From Verrucomicrobia subdivision 3 bacterium UBA693 (GTDB taxonomy: Bacteria > Verrucomicrobiota > Verrucomicrobiia > Limisphaerales > UBA8199), in contig DBMR01000056.1 in assembly GCA_002298785.1 (NCBI GenBank), positions 1-64,000 of the forward strand: DNA of 64,000 nt, written 5' to 3'. The position numbers and the translations under genes were made by a program. The notes beneath the pieces were generated by a model. The model searched no databases. It was not told where the DNA came from and saw nothing but the letters and a program-made list of their open reading frames with translations. The number at the start of each line of letters is the position of its first letter. Position 1 is the first letter of the stretch. Shown here piece after piece: positions 28,901 to 35,653 of the stretch.

Positions 28901-30533
28901 GGTAGTTGACCGGAAACGAACCGGAAACCAGCGGAGAACTGTTGGTAACCGATCGGCTGCGGAAGAAGCACCCCGAGATAGTGGGGGTGGCGAGCACTCC
29001 GGCACTGCGGCCCCCTGGCTGCAGATCTTCCCTTGCAACTAATCCGGCCTCAGACCACGCATCGGCCAGAGTCAGTGAATCCAGCCGCACCTTCACATCG
29101 AAGTCGCCGCTGCGAGGGAGGTAATTAAAGTAATATTGATCACCCACCTGGCCAATGTCGACCCCGGAACCAATTACATTCAACCCACCGGGAACGGGGA
29201 AAGTCAACCCCGGCAAGGCTGGTTCACCGACGCCTGCGGGGATGAACATCGAGGCGATGAAACTAGCGAACGAATTTGAGATGATTAGGTTACCAGCCGC
29301 GGAGCGGTCCCTCAATCCAGACACAAAAAGAGTATAGTTCGAACCATCTAGTACCGTCGGCACGTTCATGGTCACGTTCGTTAGCGAGGTGTCCAGGGTA
29401 AGACCTGAAACCGGAACAGTACCGAAGGGTCCTTGCAGATTATAGTTGCTGGGATTAGTTGCGGTGAGCAGAGTCACGGGCTCGGAGAAAACCGCCCGCA
29501 CCTGGGTCAATCCGGCGCTGGCAGCCCGCAGCAACACCGGTGCCGTCGTGTCGGCCGTGACGGTGAGCGTGGCGGGCGCGCTCGTTACGGCATAGCCAAC
29601 GCCGCCGGCGAGATTCGTCGCCACCAATTGAAAGGTGGAGGCATTCCAGGCCAATGGCGTGGCTGGAATTCCGTAAACGCTATTGGTAGCACCAGGAATT
29701 GGCGTCCCATTGCGCAGCCATTGCATGCCCGGAGTGGGAAAGCCACCGACAGAGACCGAAAACGACACCGGGGTCGCTTCCAATACGTTCGTTGATGCGG
29801 GATTTTGCAGAATCACCGCAGGTTTAGGCACGGACACCTCGCCACTGATGGCATAAACGGCGGTAGCACCGGCCGAACTCACTTTGTAAAAAGTGATAGA
29901 TGCTAAAGTGCGATTGGTTACCCCCAGCAATGCATTCAGGTCGAGTGTCGTCTGATAAAAGCGGGGATTATCCGGAGCGCCCTGCGTGCTCCCGGTACTA
30001 AGTTGAATCCGCTCCATCCCGCTGAGCGCCTGACCCGAATTGTAGAACCAATCCGGCGCATTGAATGTCGCGCCATAACTGGAGCCATCGGTGAAATTTA
30101 GAGTCATCGCGGCGGAACCACCACCGCTGGCCGAGTGGGCAATCAACGTGATGCGGCTAAAAGTCTGAGGAGCAGCCAGCACCAAAGTTCCGCTGGTAGT
30201 GCTCCCACTCAACACCAGGGCATTTAAACTCGTATAAGGCTGCAATTGAAAAACGGTCCCATCCCCTGCCTCGCTGGTAAATGTACCATTAACTGGCAAT
30301 CCGTAACTCTTTCCCGACAGACCCTTTTGGTAAAAGGCCATGTTCTCACCGGGATTCAACTCGACTGCGTAGGCCGAATACGGCGGCCCAACCGCCGTGC
30401 TTTCGACCACCAAATCCTGGTTGAATCCAGTGAGCTGGATCGGGGTCATGTCCACCGCAAGGACATTCAAAGCTGGGAGCAGCAGGCCGACCAAGAAAAA
30501 AGAACGCCAGGAGGCGAGGTACAACATTTTCAT
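22908..30533 (-). CDS. Giant exported CotH-kinase and lamin-tail-domain protein
   Basis: The protein is about 2,541 residues, with a signal peptide starting at MKMLYLASWRSFF. In order: an Ig-like module near 236-290; a concanavalin-like region near 470-620 (GDFDVKVRLDSLTLADAWSEAGL); lamin-tail domains near 629, 787 and 918; a carbohydrate-binding-like module near 1127 (TNPTFESNAQGW); a CotH-type kinase fold at about 1368-1740; a lamin-tail domain near 1844; a second binding-like module near 2037 (NGDFESSLTGSW); and lamin-tail domains near 2163 and 2316. Each lamin-tail domain opens with the pattern I/V-N-E-x-M. CotH residues include FINNFDAYGHAIGKN and FLFDLDWLM. The C-terminus ends FYRVIQLQ. 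CotH homologues phosphorylate spore-coat proteins in Bacillus; targets here are unknown. It is divergent from the ECF sigma gene. Confidence 0.92.
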   Translation of the reverse strand: MKMLYLASWRSFFLVGLLLPALNVLAVDMTPIQLTGFNQDLVVESTAVGPPYSAYAVELNPGENMAFYQKGLSGKSYGLPVNGTFTSEAGDGTVFQLQPYTSLNALVLSGSTTSGTLVLAAPQTFSRITLIAHSASGGGSAAMTLNFTDGSSYGATFNAPDWFYNSGQALSGMERIQLSTGSTQGAPDNPRFYQTTLDLNALLGVTNRTLASITFYKVSSAGATAVYAISGEVSVPKPAVILQNPASTNVLEATPVSFSVSVGGFPTPGMQWLRNGTPIPGATNSVYGIPATPLAWNASTFQLVATNLAGGVGYAVTSAPATLTVTADTTAPVLLRAASAGLTQVRAVFSEPVTLLTATNPSNYNLQGPFGTVPVSGLTLDTSLTNVTMNVPTVLDGSNYTLFVSGLRDRSAAGNLIISNSFASFIASMFIPAGVGEPALPGLTFPVPGGLNVIGSGVDIGQVGDQYYFNYLPRSGDFDVKVRLDSLTLADAWSEAGLVAREDLQPGGRSAGVLATPTISGCFFRSRSVTNSSPLVSGSFPVNYPNTWLRLQRTGNVFNGYAGPDGLHWSLLGSMNASLSTTVLLGFAVSSQDAANTVTAAFRDYQTVTNTMAASVTSMEHPGQSSMRGGLVFSEIMYHPTNSNLEFVELLNTRGEGVDLGGWRLDGSITYSFPAGTTILGGGTLVIARSPAALQTTYGLVGVLGPFTNNLTNSKGRLRLLNKIGGVFLDTEYDSDPPWPVAADGGGHSLVLVRPSLGDGDAAAWAASDSIGGSPGRIDPVTADPLRNVRINEFLAHTDPPDYDYIELYNHSDQDLDISGCSLSDSPDTNRFVIAPGTVIPAHGFVFYSETNMNFALSAAGETIWFKNAAQTRILDVVKFGGQENGVASGRYPDGADEIYRLQAKTPGGTNAPIRVHEIVINELMYHPISENDDDQYVELYNRGAAPVDLGGWKLTDGISFTFPTNTMIPGNGYLVVARLAARLLTNYPGLNSANTIGNFSGTLSGGGERVALTMPDTITSTNSSGVVKTELIAITVDEVTYKTGGQWPSWSDGGGSSLELRDPHSNHRLPSNWADSDETHKAPWSVVTVTGTVDNGSSAADQLQVLLMSAGECLIDNVSVSPSAGGNLVTNPTFESNAQGWTAEGTMATSGRETTEGYNSVASYHLRAAARGDNQLNRVRIGLSSALASGTVGVTIQAATRWLRGSPEILLRLRGNWLECAGTLAVPANLGTPGARNSSWISNAPPSITLVQHAPVLPQSGAPITITAKVQDPDGLAAVTLFYRLDPSTSYTSVNMVDDGTGADSIPRDGIYTAQIPGQGSGALVAFYLQATDRFTPAATARFPSDAPARECLVRVGEAQPTGHYPVYRIWMTQATYDTWRTRSQLNNTPLDVTFVLDNSRVIYNAKALYAGSPYIAPGYGSPTAGRCGYTVTFPEDDLFLGSGSLVLDWPGGHGNETTAMQEQLGYWVADQLDIAFSDRHTVRLHVNGVTDDARQAVFEAIQQPAKDYVKQWSDGLTSGDFFKVDRAFEFNDSGGMIADPQPRLQNFTTTGGLKKREKYRWNFMFRGSARVHNYTNVFALVNAIDAAKPEPYTSALSGLVDMEQWMRIFAVSHFINNFDAYGHAIGKNMYAWRPDGGKWQLFLFDLDWLMLAANNYGLSASSGPLFNSEDPVIGYMYGFPPYARAYWRAVQEAITGPFAPEHFNPVIDAKYKSLLANGVKWCDGQVLTAPTDVRTWFAERRAFLQAQLATVTAPFAVNPSVVVSNGQGVLSGVAPVGVASLAINGTPWQVTWTTVSNFTAIVPLLPGNNSFSVTGTDRQGQPLVGASNFVSTVFAGSAVTPVGNVVFNEIMINPAYPDAQYVELYNNSTTTAFDLSGWKANGLSYTFPGGSVIQPRSYLVLAKSRLAVNIAYGAAVAVADEFSGALQQNGETLSLIKPGATAAQDLVIDRVRYEAVPPWSITGAGTSLQVITSSQDNSRVANWTVGQASPVPSPQWVYFWTNVIPGSSRFYLYMTNAGEIYVDDIKIVAGAVPELGRNTLTNGDFESSLTGSWNLTGSFLQSTLSSTIKHTGNSSLRIVATAPGTGSGNAIYQDITPVLTNGQTYTLSFWYLQGTSGPVAVRFSGAPSAFLAGQTPYQAPAAAIRTPGATNSVSASLPSFPTLWLNEIQPENLTGAADNFGERDPWVELYNSGTNTISLNGYFLGTNYSSPALWVFPPQASIGPGQFLTVWADGQPQQGTGAVMHTNFKLPPGNGTVALSRYVSNNLQIVDYLTYTGVPANYSYGDVPDGQPFYRQTMYLATPGATNSSALPGLTVSINEWMAENTGFLVDPATSKPEDWFELFNPTDTDAPLGGYFLTDNLTIPLQFEIPLGFKVPAHGYLLVWADSKASANTNGTDLHVSFKLDKAGEAIGLFAPSGLPIDAVTFGAQSANLSEGRIPDGGALRLFLPTPTPRAANVPPPALSAPSVSSYSWVSPGVLAFTFQSWPGHLYRVEYNMDLSKPLWAPLGPDVLATSGEITVQDAEAGTGQRFYRVIQLQ

Positions 30534-30684
30534 TACAACCCCAATCAAAGCAGAACTGCAATCCACTGTCAGCTTATTACTTACACGGATTCGCCCCGAG
30601 ATTTCCCCGGTCGAGGGAATGGAAGGCGGAAGTGACCGCTCTCCGCTTTGCTCCGGCGGTCACACAACCAGTCCGGTAGAAAAA

Positions 30685-30703
30685 TGTATAAAATCTTTAT
30701 ACA
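30685..30703. promoter_or_regulatory. Perfect AT-rich dyad, candidate operator
   Basis: TGTATAAA and TTTATACA form a perfect inverted repeat with a three-base centre (ATC). It stands out as an AT-only island in a GC-rich region. It sits 38 bases upstream of the ECF sigma ATG and about 150 bases upstream of the divergent giant CotH/LTD gene. This position fits a repressor or activator site or part of a promoter. The regulator is unknown. Confidence 0.5.
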
Positions 30704-30741
30704 AATCCGCCCCTGGCGATGTCTATTGTCTGAAACCAGTC

Positions 30742-31305
30742 ATGGCGGCTGATCGCGAAAAATCCGGATGGTGCGAAGCTCTGTATGAGGCAAAGGCCTC
30801 ACACTTGATCTTGTACGGCCGCGCGCTGGGTTTGAGCCATGGGGAGGCTGAAGACGTACTTCAAGAGACCTTTGTGGCTTTGATGCGGCGCGCTGAACCA
30901 CCGGAGCAGCCCGATCATTATTGCCTGCGCACGTATCGGAATCGGGCTCGCAATTACCACCGCGGGCTGTGGCGCCGCCTCACCCGCGAGTTGGAATCGG
31001 TCCGCTGGTTTGATCATGCATCGAATGAGACCGCAGCGGAACGTCACGCGATGCAGGCCCTCGCCGCCCTGCCTGCGGACCAACGTGAAGTCATCGTGCT
31101 GAAAATCTGGCACGAATACACCTTCGAGGAAATCGGCAGCTTCCTCGACCTCTCCCCCAACACTGCTGCCGGCCGCTACCGCTACGGCCTCCAAAAACTG
31201 AGAAACGCTTTGAAAGGTGCTGACAATGAAACCTCTCTATCCGATGAACGAACTGGAACAGCAATTGCATTCGTGGGCGCCTCGCCACCCCTCGGCGAGC
31301 GTTAA
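30742..31305 (+). CDS. ECF-type RNA polymerase sigma factor
   Basis: A 187-residue sigma-70 family protein of the extracytoplasmic-function type. Region 2 is visible as LILYGRALGLSHGEAEDVLQE followed by TFVALMRR. Region 4 is LAALPADQREVIVLKIWHEY with the helix-turn-helix FEEIGSFLDLSPNTAAGRYR. The ATG at 30742 is chosen because homology begins shortly after it. The 3' end overlaps the start of the next gene by 80 bases in another frame, so the last 25 or so residues are probably not conserved. It may control the divergent giant exoprotein gene, itself or both; this is inferred from layout and the dyad in between. Confidence 0.9.
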   Translation: MAADREKSGWCEALYEAKASHLILYGRALGLSHGEAEDVLQETFVALMRRAEPPEQPDHYCLRTYRNRARNYHRGLWRRLTRELESVRWFDHASNETAAERHAMQALAALPADQREVIVLKIWHEYTFEEIGSFLDLSPNTAAGRYRYGLQKLRNALKGADNETSLSDERTGTAIAFVGASPPLGER

Positions 31306-31675
31306 AGCCCGTATTTTCGCCAATCCCGGCACGGAAACCCCGCTGGCGCTCGGCGCAGCCATTGCTCCGGGAGCAACCCTCGCCGTCCGCCTCGAATCAC
31401 CTTCCTTCCGATTGAATTGGCTCGCCCCGGGATTCGCCGCCTTGCTGCTCGTGTGCCTGGTCTTCTCCCAGCGGAATCTTCCCGCCGCCGGCTCCGCACT
31501 GGCTGAAGACCCCATGTTTGCCGTCGCATTGAGCAACCAAAGCGCTGCCGCCTGGCTGCACACCGGGTTCACCTCCAGCCAGAACCGGGTTCCCTCCGAT
31601 ACACTCGAATGGACCAATGGCGCCAGACCTAATCCAGCGAGCGGTCCGGTTTCGATTCCGGGAGAACCGAATTGA
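31226..31675 (+). CDS. Single-pass membrane protein, probable anti-sigma factor
   Basis: A 149-residue protein with one clear membrane segment (WLAPGFAALLLVCLVFSQ, about residues 62-79). The N-terminal part (MNELEQQLHSWAPRHPSASVKARIFA) would be cytoplasmic and the C-terminal Ser/Pro-rich part periplasmic. This layout, directly after and overlapping an ECF sigma gene by 80 bases, is that of an anti-sigma factor. No zinc-binding HxxxCxxC motif is present, so it is not of the ZAS type. A second start at 31244 is possible. Function is inferred from position only. Confidence 0.65.
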   Translation: MKPLYPMNELEQQLHSWAPRHPSASVKARIFANPGTETPLALGAAIAPGATLAVRLESPSFRLNWLAPGFAALLLVCLVFSQRNLPAAGSALAEDPMFAVALSNQSAAAWLHTGFTSSQNRVPSDTLEWTNGARPNPASGPVSIPGEPN

Positions 31676-31826
31676 TACGTCTCTCCACCACCGCACCTTC
31701 CCCAATCCTGGTCCTTTCCAATTCCGGGCAACTCTGCCCGAGCCTTTCCGACCTATTGTTTCGGTCATCCACAGCAAAACCGAGGATTGACGTACCGCAA
31801 TTGCAGTCCATGTTCCCCAGCCGCGA

Positions 31827-32594
31827 ATGAAGCCCAACCGTATATTGGCAGAAACGTTAACCCCGGATGGTGGCCGCCTGGTTCTTTACGAACACGACCG
31901 TGCCTTTTGCATCCGACTGAATGGTCAGCAATTGATGCATTCCTCAGTCTCCGCGTCTGAACTTCTGCTAGGCGAACTCGCCGCGGAGCAACTTCCCCTC
32001 CACTCCGAGTCCTTATGTTTGCTCGGCGGATTGGGTCTCGGCTTCACTTTAAAGAGCTTTCTCAAAAAGGCCGGACCGGGCGCTAAAGTTCAGGTGGCCG
32101 AACTGATCCCCGCCATCGTCGATTGGAATCGGACCCTTTTGCTGCAGGTAAACGGCGCTTTGCTTGAGGATCCGCGGGTGGATATCTTGCTTCAAGATGC
32201 CAGTACGGCGATCGTCAACGCGGCCCCCGAACAATACGACGCTATCGCTCTCGACCTCGACAACGGTCCCATTGCCATGGTCCAAAAGCAGAATTCCCGG
32301 CTTTACGGGGTCAAGGGGCTGCAACGAATCGCGAGGGCGCTGAAGCCCGGCGGACATGCTCTATTCTGGTCTGCGGGCACCGCTCCGGCTTTCGCCGAGC
32401 GCTTGGCCCAGGCAGGATTCCAGTCAAAAGTCATCCCCGCTCCGCTCTATGCCGGCGCCAAACGCTGCGCGGTGAGCATCTACGTCGCTGAAAAGTCCGA
32501 CAGCTTTCCGCCACCCCACCCAGCAAAAGCTGAATCCCGCAGCAGACCGCAACAGCCAGCTTGGCCACGCAAGCACCGACGAACGCTAAAGTAG
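31827..32594 (+). CDS. Spermidine-synthase-like methyltransferase-fold protein
   Basis: A 255-residue protein of the spermine/spermidine synthase family fold. The nucleotide-binding strand-loop LCLLGGLGLGFTLKSF, the acidic end VQVAELIPAIVDWNR, the RVDILLQDA loop and the YDAIALDLDNGP segment follow family order. The usual catalytic DxxDP/E patterns of true polyamine synthases are altered (LDLDNGP), so the substrate is uncertain. The Pro/Arg-rich C-terminal tail of about 30 residues is not part of the fold. It converges on ilvA with 15 bases between them. Confidence 0.8.
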   Translation: MKPNRILAETLTPDGGRLVLYEHDRAFCIRLNGQQLMHSSVSASELLLGELAAEQLPLHSESLCLLGGLGLGFTLKSFLKKAGPGAKVQVAELIPAIVDWNRTLLLQVNGALLEDPRVDILLQDASTAIVNAAPEQYDAIALDLDNGPIAMVQKQNSRLYGVKGLQRIARALKPGGHALFWSAGTAPAFAERLAQAGFQSKVIPAPLYAGAKRCAVSIYVAEKSDSFPPPHPAKAESRSRPQQPAWPRKHRRTLK

Positions 32595-32609
32595 TGTGTG
32601 ACGACGACC

Positions 32610-34142
32610 TTAACTTGGCTCGACGGAATTCGCCGCGAGAAAGGCCCCGTAAGCCGGGTTTTCGCTCTCGTTCCAGTAAGGGTAACCCAAGGCATCAAGT
32701 CGCACGGTAAGCTGGTTACGCTCAACCTGAGGAATCTGGATGCCCGCAAGCACCCGGCCGTAATCGGCACCATGATTGCGATAGTGAAAGAGCGAAATAT
32801 TCCAGTCGGGTGACAGGCTGTTGAGAAATTTCAAAAGCGCTCCGGGGCGCTCCGGGAACTGAAATCTGAAAAGCAACTCGTTAGCCAGTTTTGGCGCTTT
32901 GCCGCCGACCATGTAGCGGATGTGCAACTTGGCGAGTTCGTTCTCGCTCATGTCCAGCACCGGGTAGCCGTGTTCGGCCAGCATGGCGATGATTTGTCGT
33001 TTCTCCGGTTCCCCTTCGGTAAGACGCACCCCCACGAAAATCTGTGCGGCTTTCGGATCGGAATAGCGATAGTTGAACTCAGTGATGGCGCGTCGTCCCA
33101 ACAGGTGAATAAAGGCACGGTAACTGCCCGGTTTCTCCGGGATAGTCACGGCCAGCAACGCCTCGCGCTGCTCACCAATCTCGGCCCGTTCCGCAATATG
33201 TCGAAGCCGGTCGAAATTCAAATTGGCACCGCTGTTGATCGCGATCAGGGCACCCTTTCTCGCGCCACCGCGTGCGACGTATGCTTTTAGCCCGGCAAGA
33301 CTGACCGCGCCCGAGGGTTCGGCGATGACCCGGGTATCCTCAAAAATATCTTTCACCGCCCCACAAATTTCGTCAGTCGAGACCAGGATCACCTCATCCA
33401 GAAGCTTGCGGCACAGTCTAAAAGTTTCCTCACCTGCCTGCCGCACCGCGACGCCATCGGCAAAGAGACCTACCTGGTCCAGAACAACACGCTTTCCGGC
33501 CGCGATGGCCGCGGCCATGCAAGCTGAGTCCACCGGCTCGACACCGATGATTTTTGTCGCCGGACGAAGAAATCTGCAGTAGACGGCCACACCGGCCGCA
33601 AGCCCGCCGCCGCCAATCGGCACGAAGATTGCCTCGATGGGGTCGGGGTGCTGGTGCAGGATTTCCATGCCGACCGTGCCCTGACCGGCGACCACCTCGG
33701 GGTCGTCATAAGGGTGGATGAAAGCCAGCTCCTTCTCAGCTTCGAGTTTGCGCGCCTGACCATACGCTTCGTCAAAATTTTCCCCATGCAACACCACGCG
33801 CCCGCCAAGATTTCGCACCGCCTGCACTTTGATATCCGGGGTGGTTTGCGGCATCACGATCGTCGCCTTGATCTCGAGTTTACGCGCCGCCAACGCCACC
33901 CCCTGGGCATGGTTGCCCGCCGAGGCGCAAATCACTCCCCGCTTCATTTCCTCTGCAGATAAACCGGCGATCTTGTTATAGGCGCCACGCAGCTTGAACG
34001 AGAATACCGGCTGCAAATCCTCGCGCTTCAGCCTGACGCTGGCGCCAAGTCGCGCCGAAAGTCGCGGCATTGAGTCGAGTGGACTCTCGATGGCGACATC
34101 ATACACGCGAGCACCGAGAATCCTGCGAATGTAGTCTTGCAT
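32610..34142 (-). CDS. ilvA: Threonine ammonia-lyase (biosynthetic, long form)
   Basis: This PLP enzyme converts threonine to 2-oxobutanoate, the first step of isoleucine synthesis. Lys50 in FSFKLRGAYNK is the PLP lysine. The glycine loop IGGGGLAAG binds the cofactor phosphate and ASAGNHAQG contacts the substrate. Residues from about 325 carry two ACT-like regulatory domains (TIPEKPGSYRAFIHLLG and QFPERPGALLKFLN), as in the isoleucine-inhibited biosynthetic enzyme of E. coli. Length (510) matches that form. No other branched-chain amino-acid genes are nearby. Confidence 0.96.
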   Translation of the reverse strand: MQDYIRRILGARVYDVAIESPLDSMPRLSARLGASVRLKREDLQPVFSFKLRGAYNKIAGLSAEEMKRGVICASAGNHAQGVALAARKLEIKATIVMPQTTPDIKVQAVRNLGGRVVLHGENFDEAYGQARKLEAEKELAFIHPYDDPEVVAGQGTVGMEILHQHPDPIEAIFVPIGGGGLAAGVAVYCRFLRPATKIIGVEPVDSACMAAAIAAGKRVVLDQVGLFADGVAVRQAGEETFRLCRKLLDEVILVSTDEICGAVKDIFEDTRVIAEPSGAVSLAGLKAYVARGGARKGALIAINSGANLNFDRLRHIAERAEIGEQREALLAVTIPEKPGSYRAFIHLLGRRAITEFNYRYSDPKAAQIFVGVRLTEGEPEKRQIIAMLAEHGYPVLDMSENELAKLHIRYMVGGKAPKLANELLFRFQFPERPGALLKFLNSLSPDWNISLFHYRNHGADYGRVLAGIQIPQVERNQLTVRLDALGYPYWNESENPAYGAFLAANSVEPS

Positions 34143-34282
34143 AAATCCGGAGACGGGACACTTGGTCAGAACGCGACGTGGTCAAAATCGCAGCTGACAA
34201 TGAACCCGCCACCGCAACCAGCATACATCGCCATACTGAATCGCGTCGATAAAAGTAAATTCGCGAAAGCCAGCGCCGCTGG

Positions 34283-34945
34283 TTATGCCATCGCCGATTT
34301 TTGAAGCCTCTCCAGGATGACTGGCAGGGCGACGTTGGGCGGCGCGGCAAAGACCGTGATCTCGCTTTCAGGAAAAACGTCCCAGGAGATGTCGTTGCCC
34401 TTGGCTACAACCGTGGACGGCATGCGCGGGCCGTGCGAACGGATTCCAATCAGCGAACCATGGTGGGCGCCCATGACGACTTCAAAATGAGCTGAGGGAA
34501 AGCGCGGAGTTTCATAATAATCCTGGCCACAAATCGCCAGGTAACGACCGTCGCCCGCATCAAAGATCCAAAACGCACCTTCATCCTCGAGTTCTTCACG
34601 CTCGATGATTCGGCTCGGTTGACAGACAATGACGCGGGCCTGGCCAGAATCCAGTTCCTCCGCGAATCTCTGGCGGTGGGCCAACATGTATTTTCGCAAC
34701 TTCCGCCGCTCCCGGTAGCCATTGAATCGCAGCAGCGCAAACGCACCAGCCCCGATCGCGCCAACAACTGTAAAACGTGATACCAGACCAGCCAGGAAGA
34801 TAGCGATACTGATTGAGACCGTGTAGACGGCGGCGCGCCGCTCGTCGCGCATCCAATAAACACTTCCCACTTTCGGCAGCACCGAACGCTTTCGAAGCAA
34901 TCGCCGCTCGGCCTCGCTCAACGGTCTTTTCGTCTCGTGGAGCAT
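34283..34945 (-). CDS. Membrane protein of unknown function
   Basis: I do not recognise a family. The ATG at 34945 is preferred over a TTG 15 bases upstream. The 220-residue product begins with a charged segment (RPLSEAERRLLRKRSVLP), followed by two close hydrophobic segments (YTVSISIAIFLAGLV and FTVVGAIGAGAFALL, about residues 42-75). A soluble C-terminal domain follows, with the patterns GAFWIFDAGDGRYLAICGQDYYE and FPSAHFEVV. It lies 140 bases downstream of the ilvA start on the same strand. It could be a membrane-tethered binding or sensor domain, but nothing in it shows this. Confidence 0.6.
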   Translation of the reverse strand: MLHETKRPLSEAERRLLRKRSVLPKVGSVYWMRDERRAAVYTVSISIAIFLAGLVSRFTVVGAIGAGAFALLRFNGYRERRKLRKYMLAHRQRFAEELDSGQARVIVCQPSRIIEREELEDEGAFWIFDAGDGRYLAICGQDYYETPRFPSAHFEVVMGAHHGSLIGIRSHGPRMPSTVVAKGNDISWDVFPESEITVFAAPPNVALPVILERLQKSAMA

Positions 34946-35172
34946 GGACGCGGGCGACAACTAACCCAAAAAGGGGCGCGTGCGGCTGGGGTTAGCGGCC
35001 AAAATTTCAATCTGTGAACGATAATAGAGGATCATTCTCTGCTGGCGCCAGCCGTATCACCGCCAGCTTTCCCGCGGCAAACGAACAAATCCCCGACCTT
35101 GGCCGAGCGCCGTGCCAGCCCCAGAATTAAGTCCGTGCCCCGCTAATTGCAGCCGTGAGTCCGCTGCTGGAC

Positions 35173-35445
35173 CTAGGCCACGCTTTGCAGGTACGTCTCC
35201 CAGGCCTTCTCCGAAGGAACCACCGGAAAGATGTCGAACGTCAATTCCGGCCAATCCGCGGTGTAACGAAGGATGGCCTCCGCCGTGTCTGCCTCGAAAT
35301 GGATGATCGCCCTGCCGCCTTGAACGTCGAGGTAGCTCTGCACGTTGTTGAAACCGGAAGGATAGTTGTAGTTCCGCCGGCGGGAGACGATCTCTTTGGC
35401 GATCATCGCCTCCCGAGAAAAGGTACCGATCGCGATGTAGTGCAT
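35173..35445 (-). CDS. Small DUF3303-like protein
   Basis: A 90-residue protein (starting MHYIAIGTFSREAM) with an alpha/beta pattern suggestive of a ferredoxin-like fold. It resembles small DUF3303-type proteins in size and in the repeating pattern of short strands and acidic helices (GGRAIIHFEADTAEAILRYT). No catalytic motif is visible. It lies alone on the minus strand, divergent from RNase R. Function unknown. Confidence 0.55.
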   Translation of the reverse strand: MHYIAIGTFSREAMIAKEIVSRRRNYNYPSGFNNVQSYLDVQGGRAIIHFEADTAEAILRYTADWPELTFDIFPVVPSEKAWETYLQSVA

Positions 35446-35653
35446 AAGTGGTGGTGTGTAGTGGTTAGTTTCACGCTAACTCATGCCTTTCAGTTCCGCA
35501 AGGGCACCTAACGCCCACTATGGGCGCCATACCGCCCTGACGCGTCGCTGGCAGAAGGCGGAAAGCATTTGACATTCCCGTCGTGCGCAACTAGTTTCCG
35601 GCTAGTTACACCTCAGGAGTTGGTTCTACTTCGGCGGTCCTAACCTAAATTTT

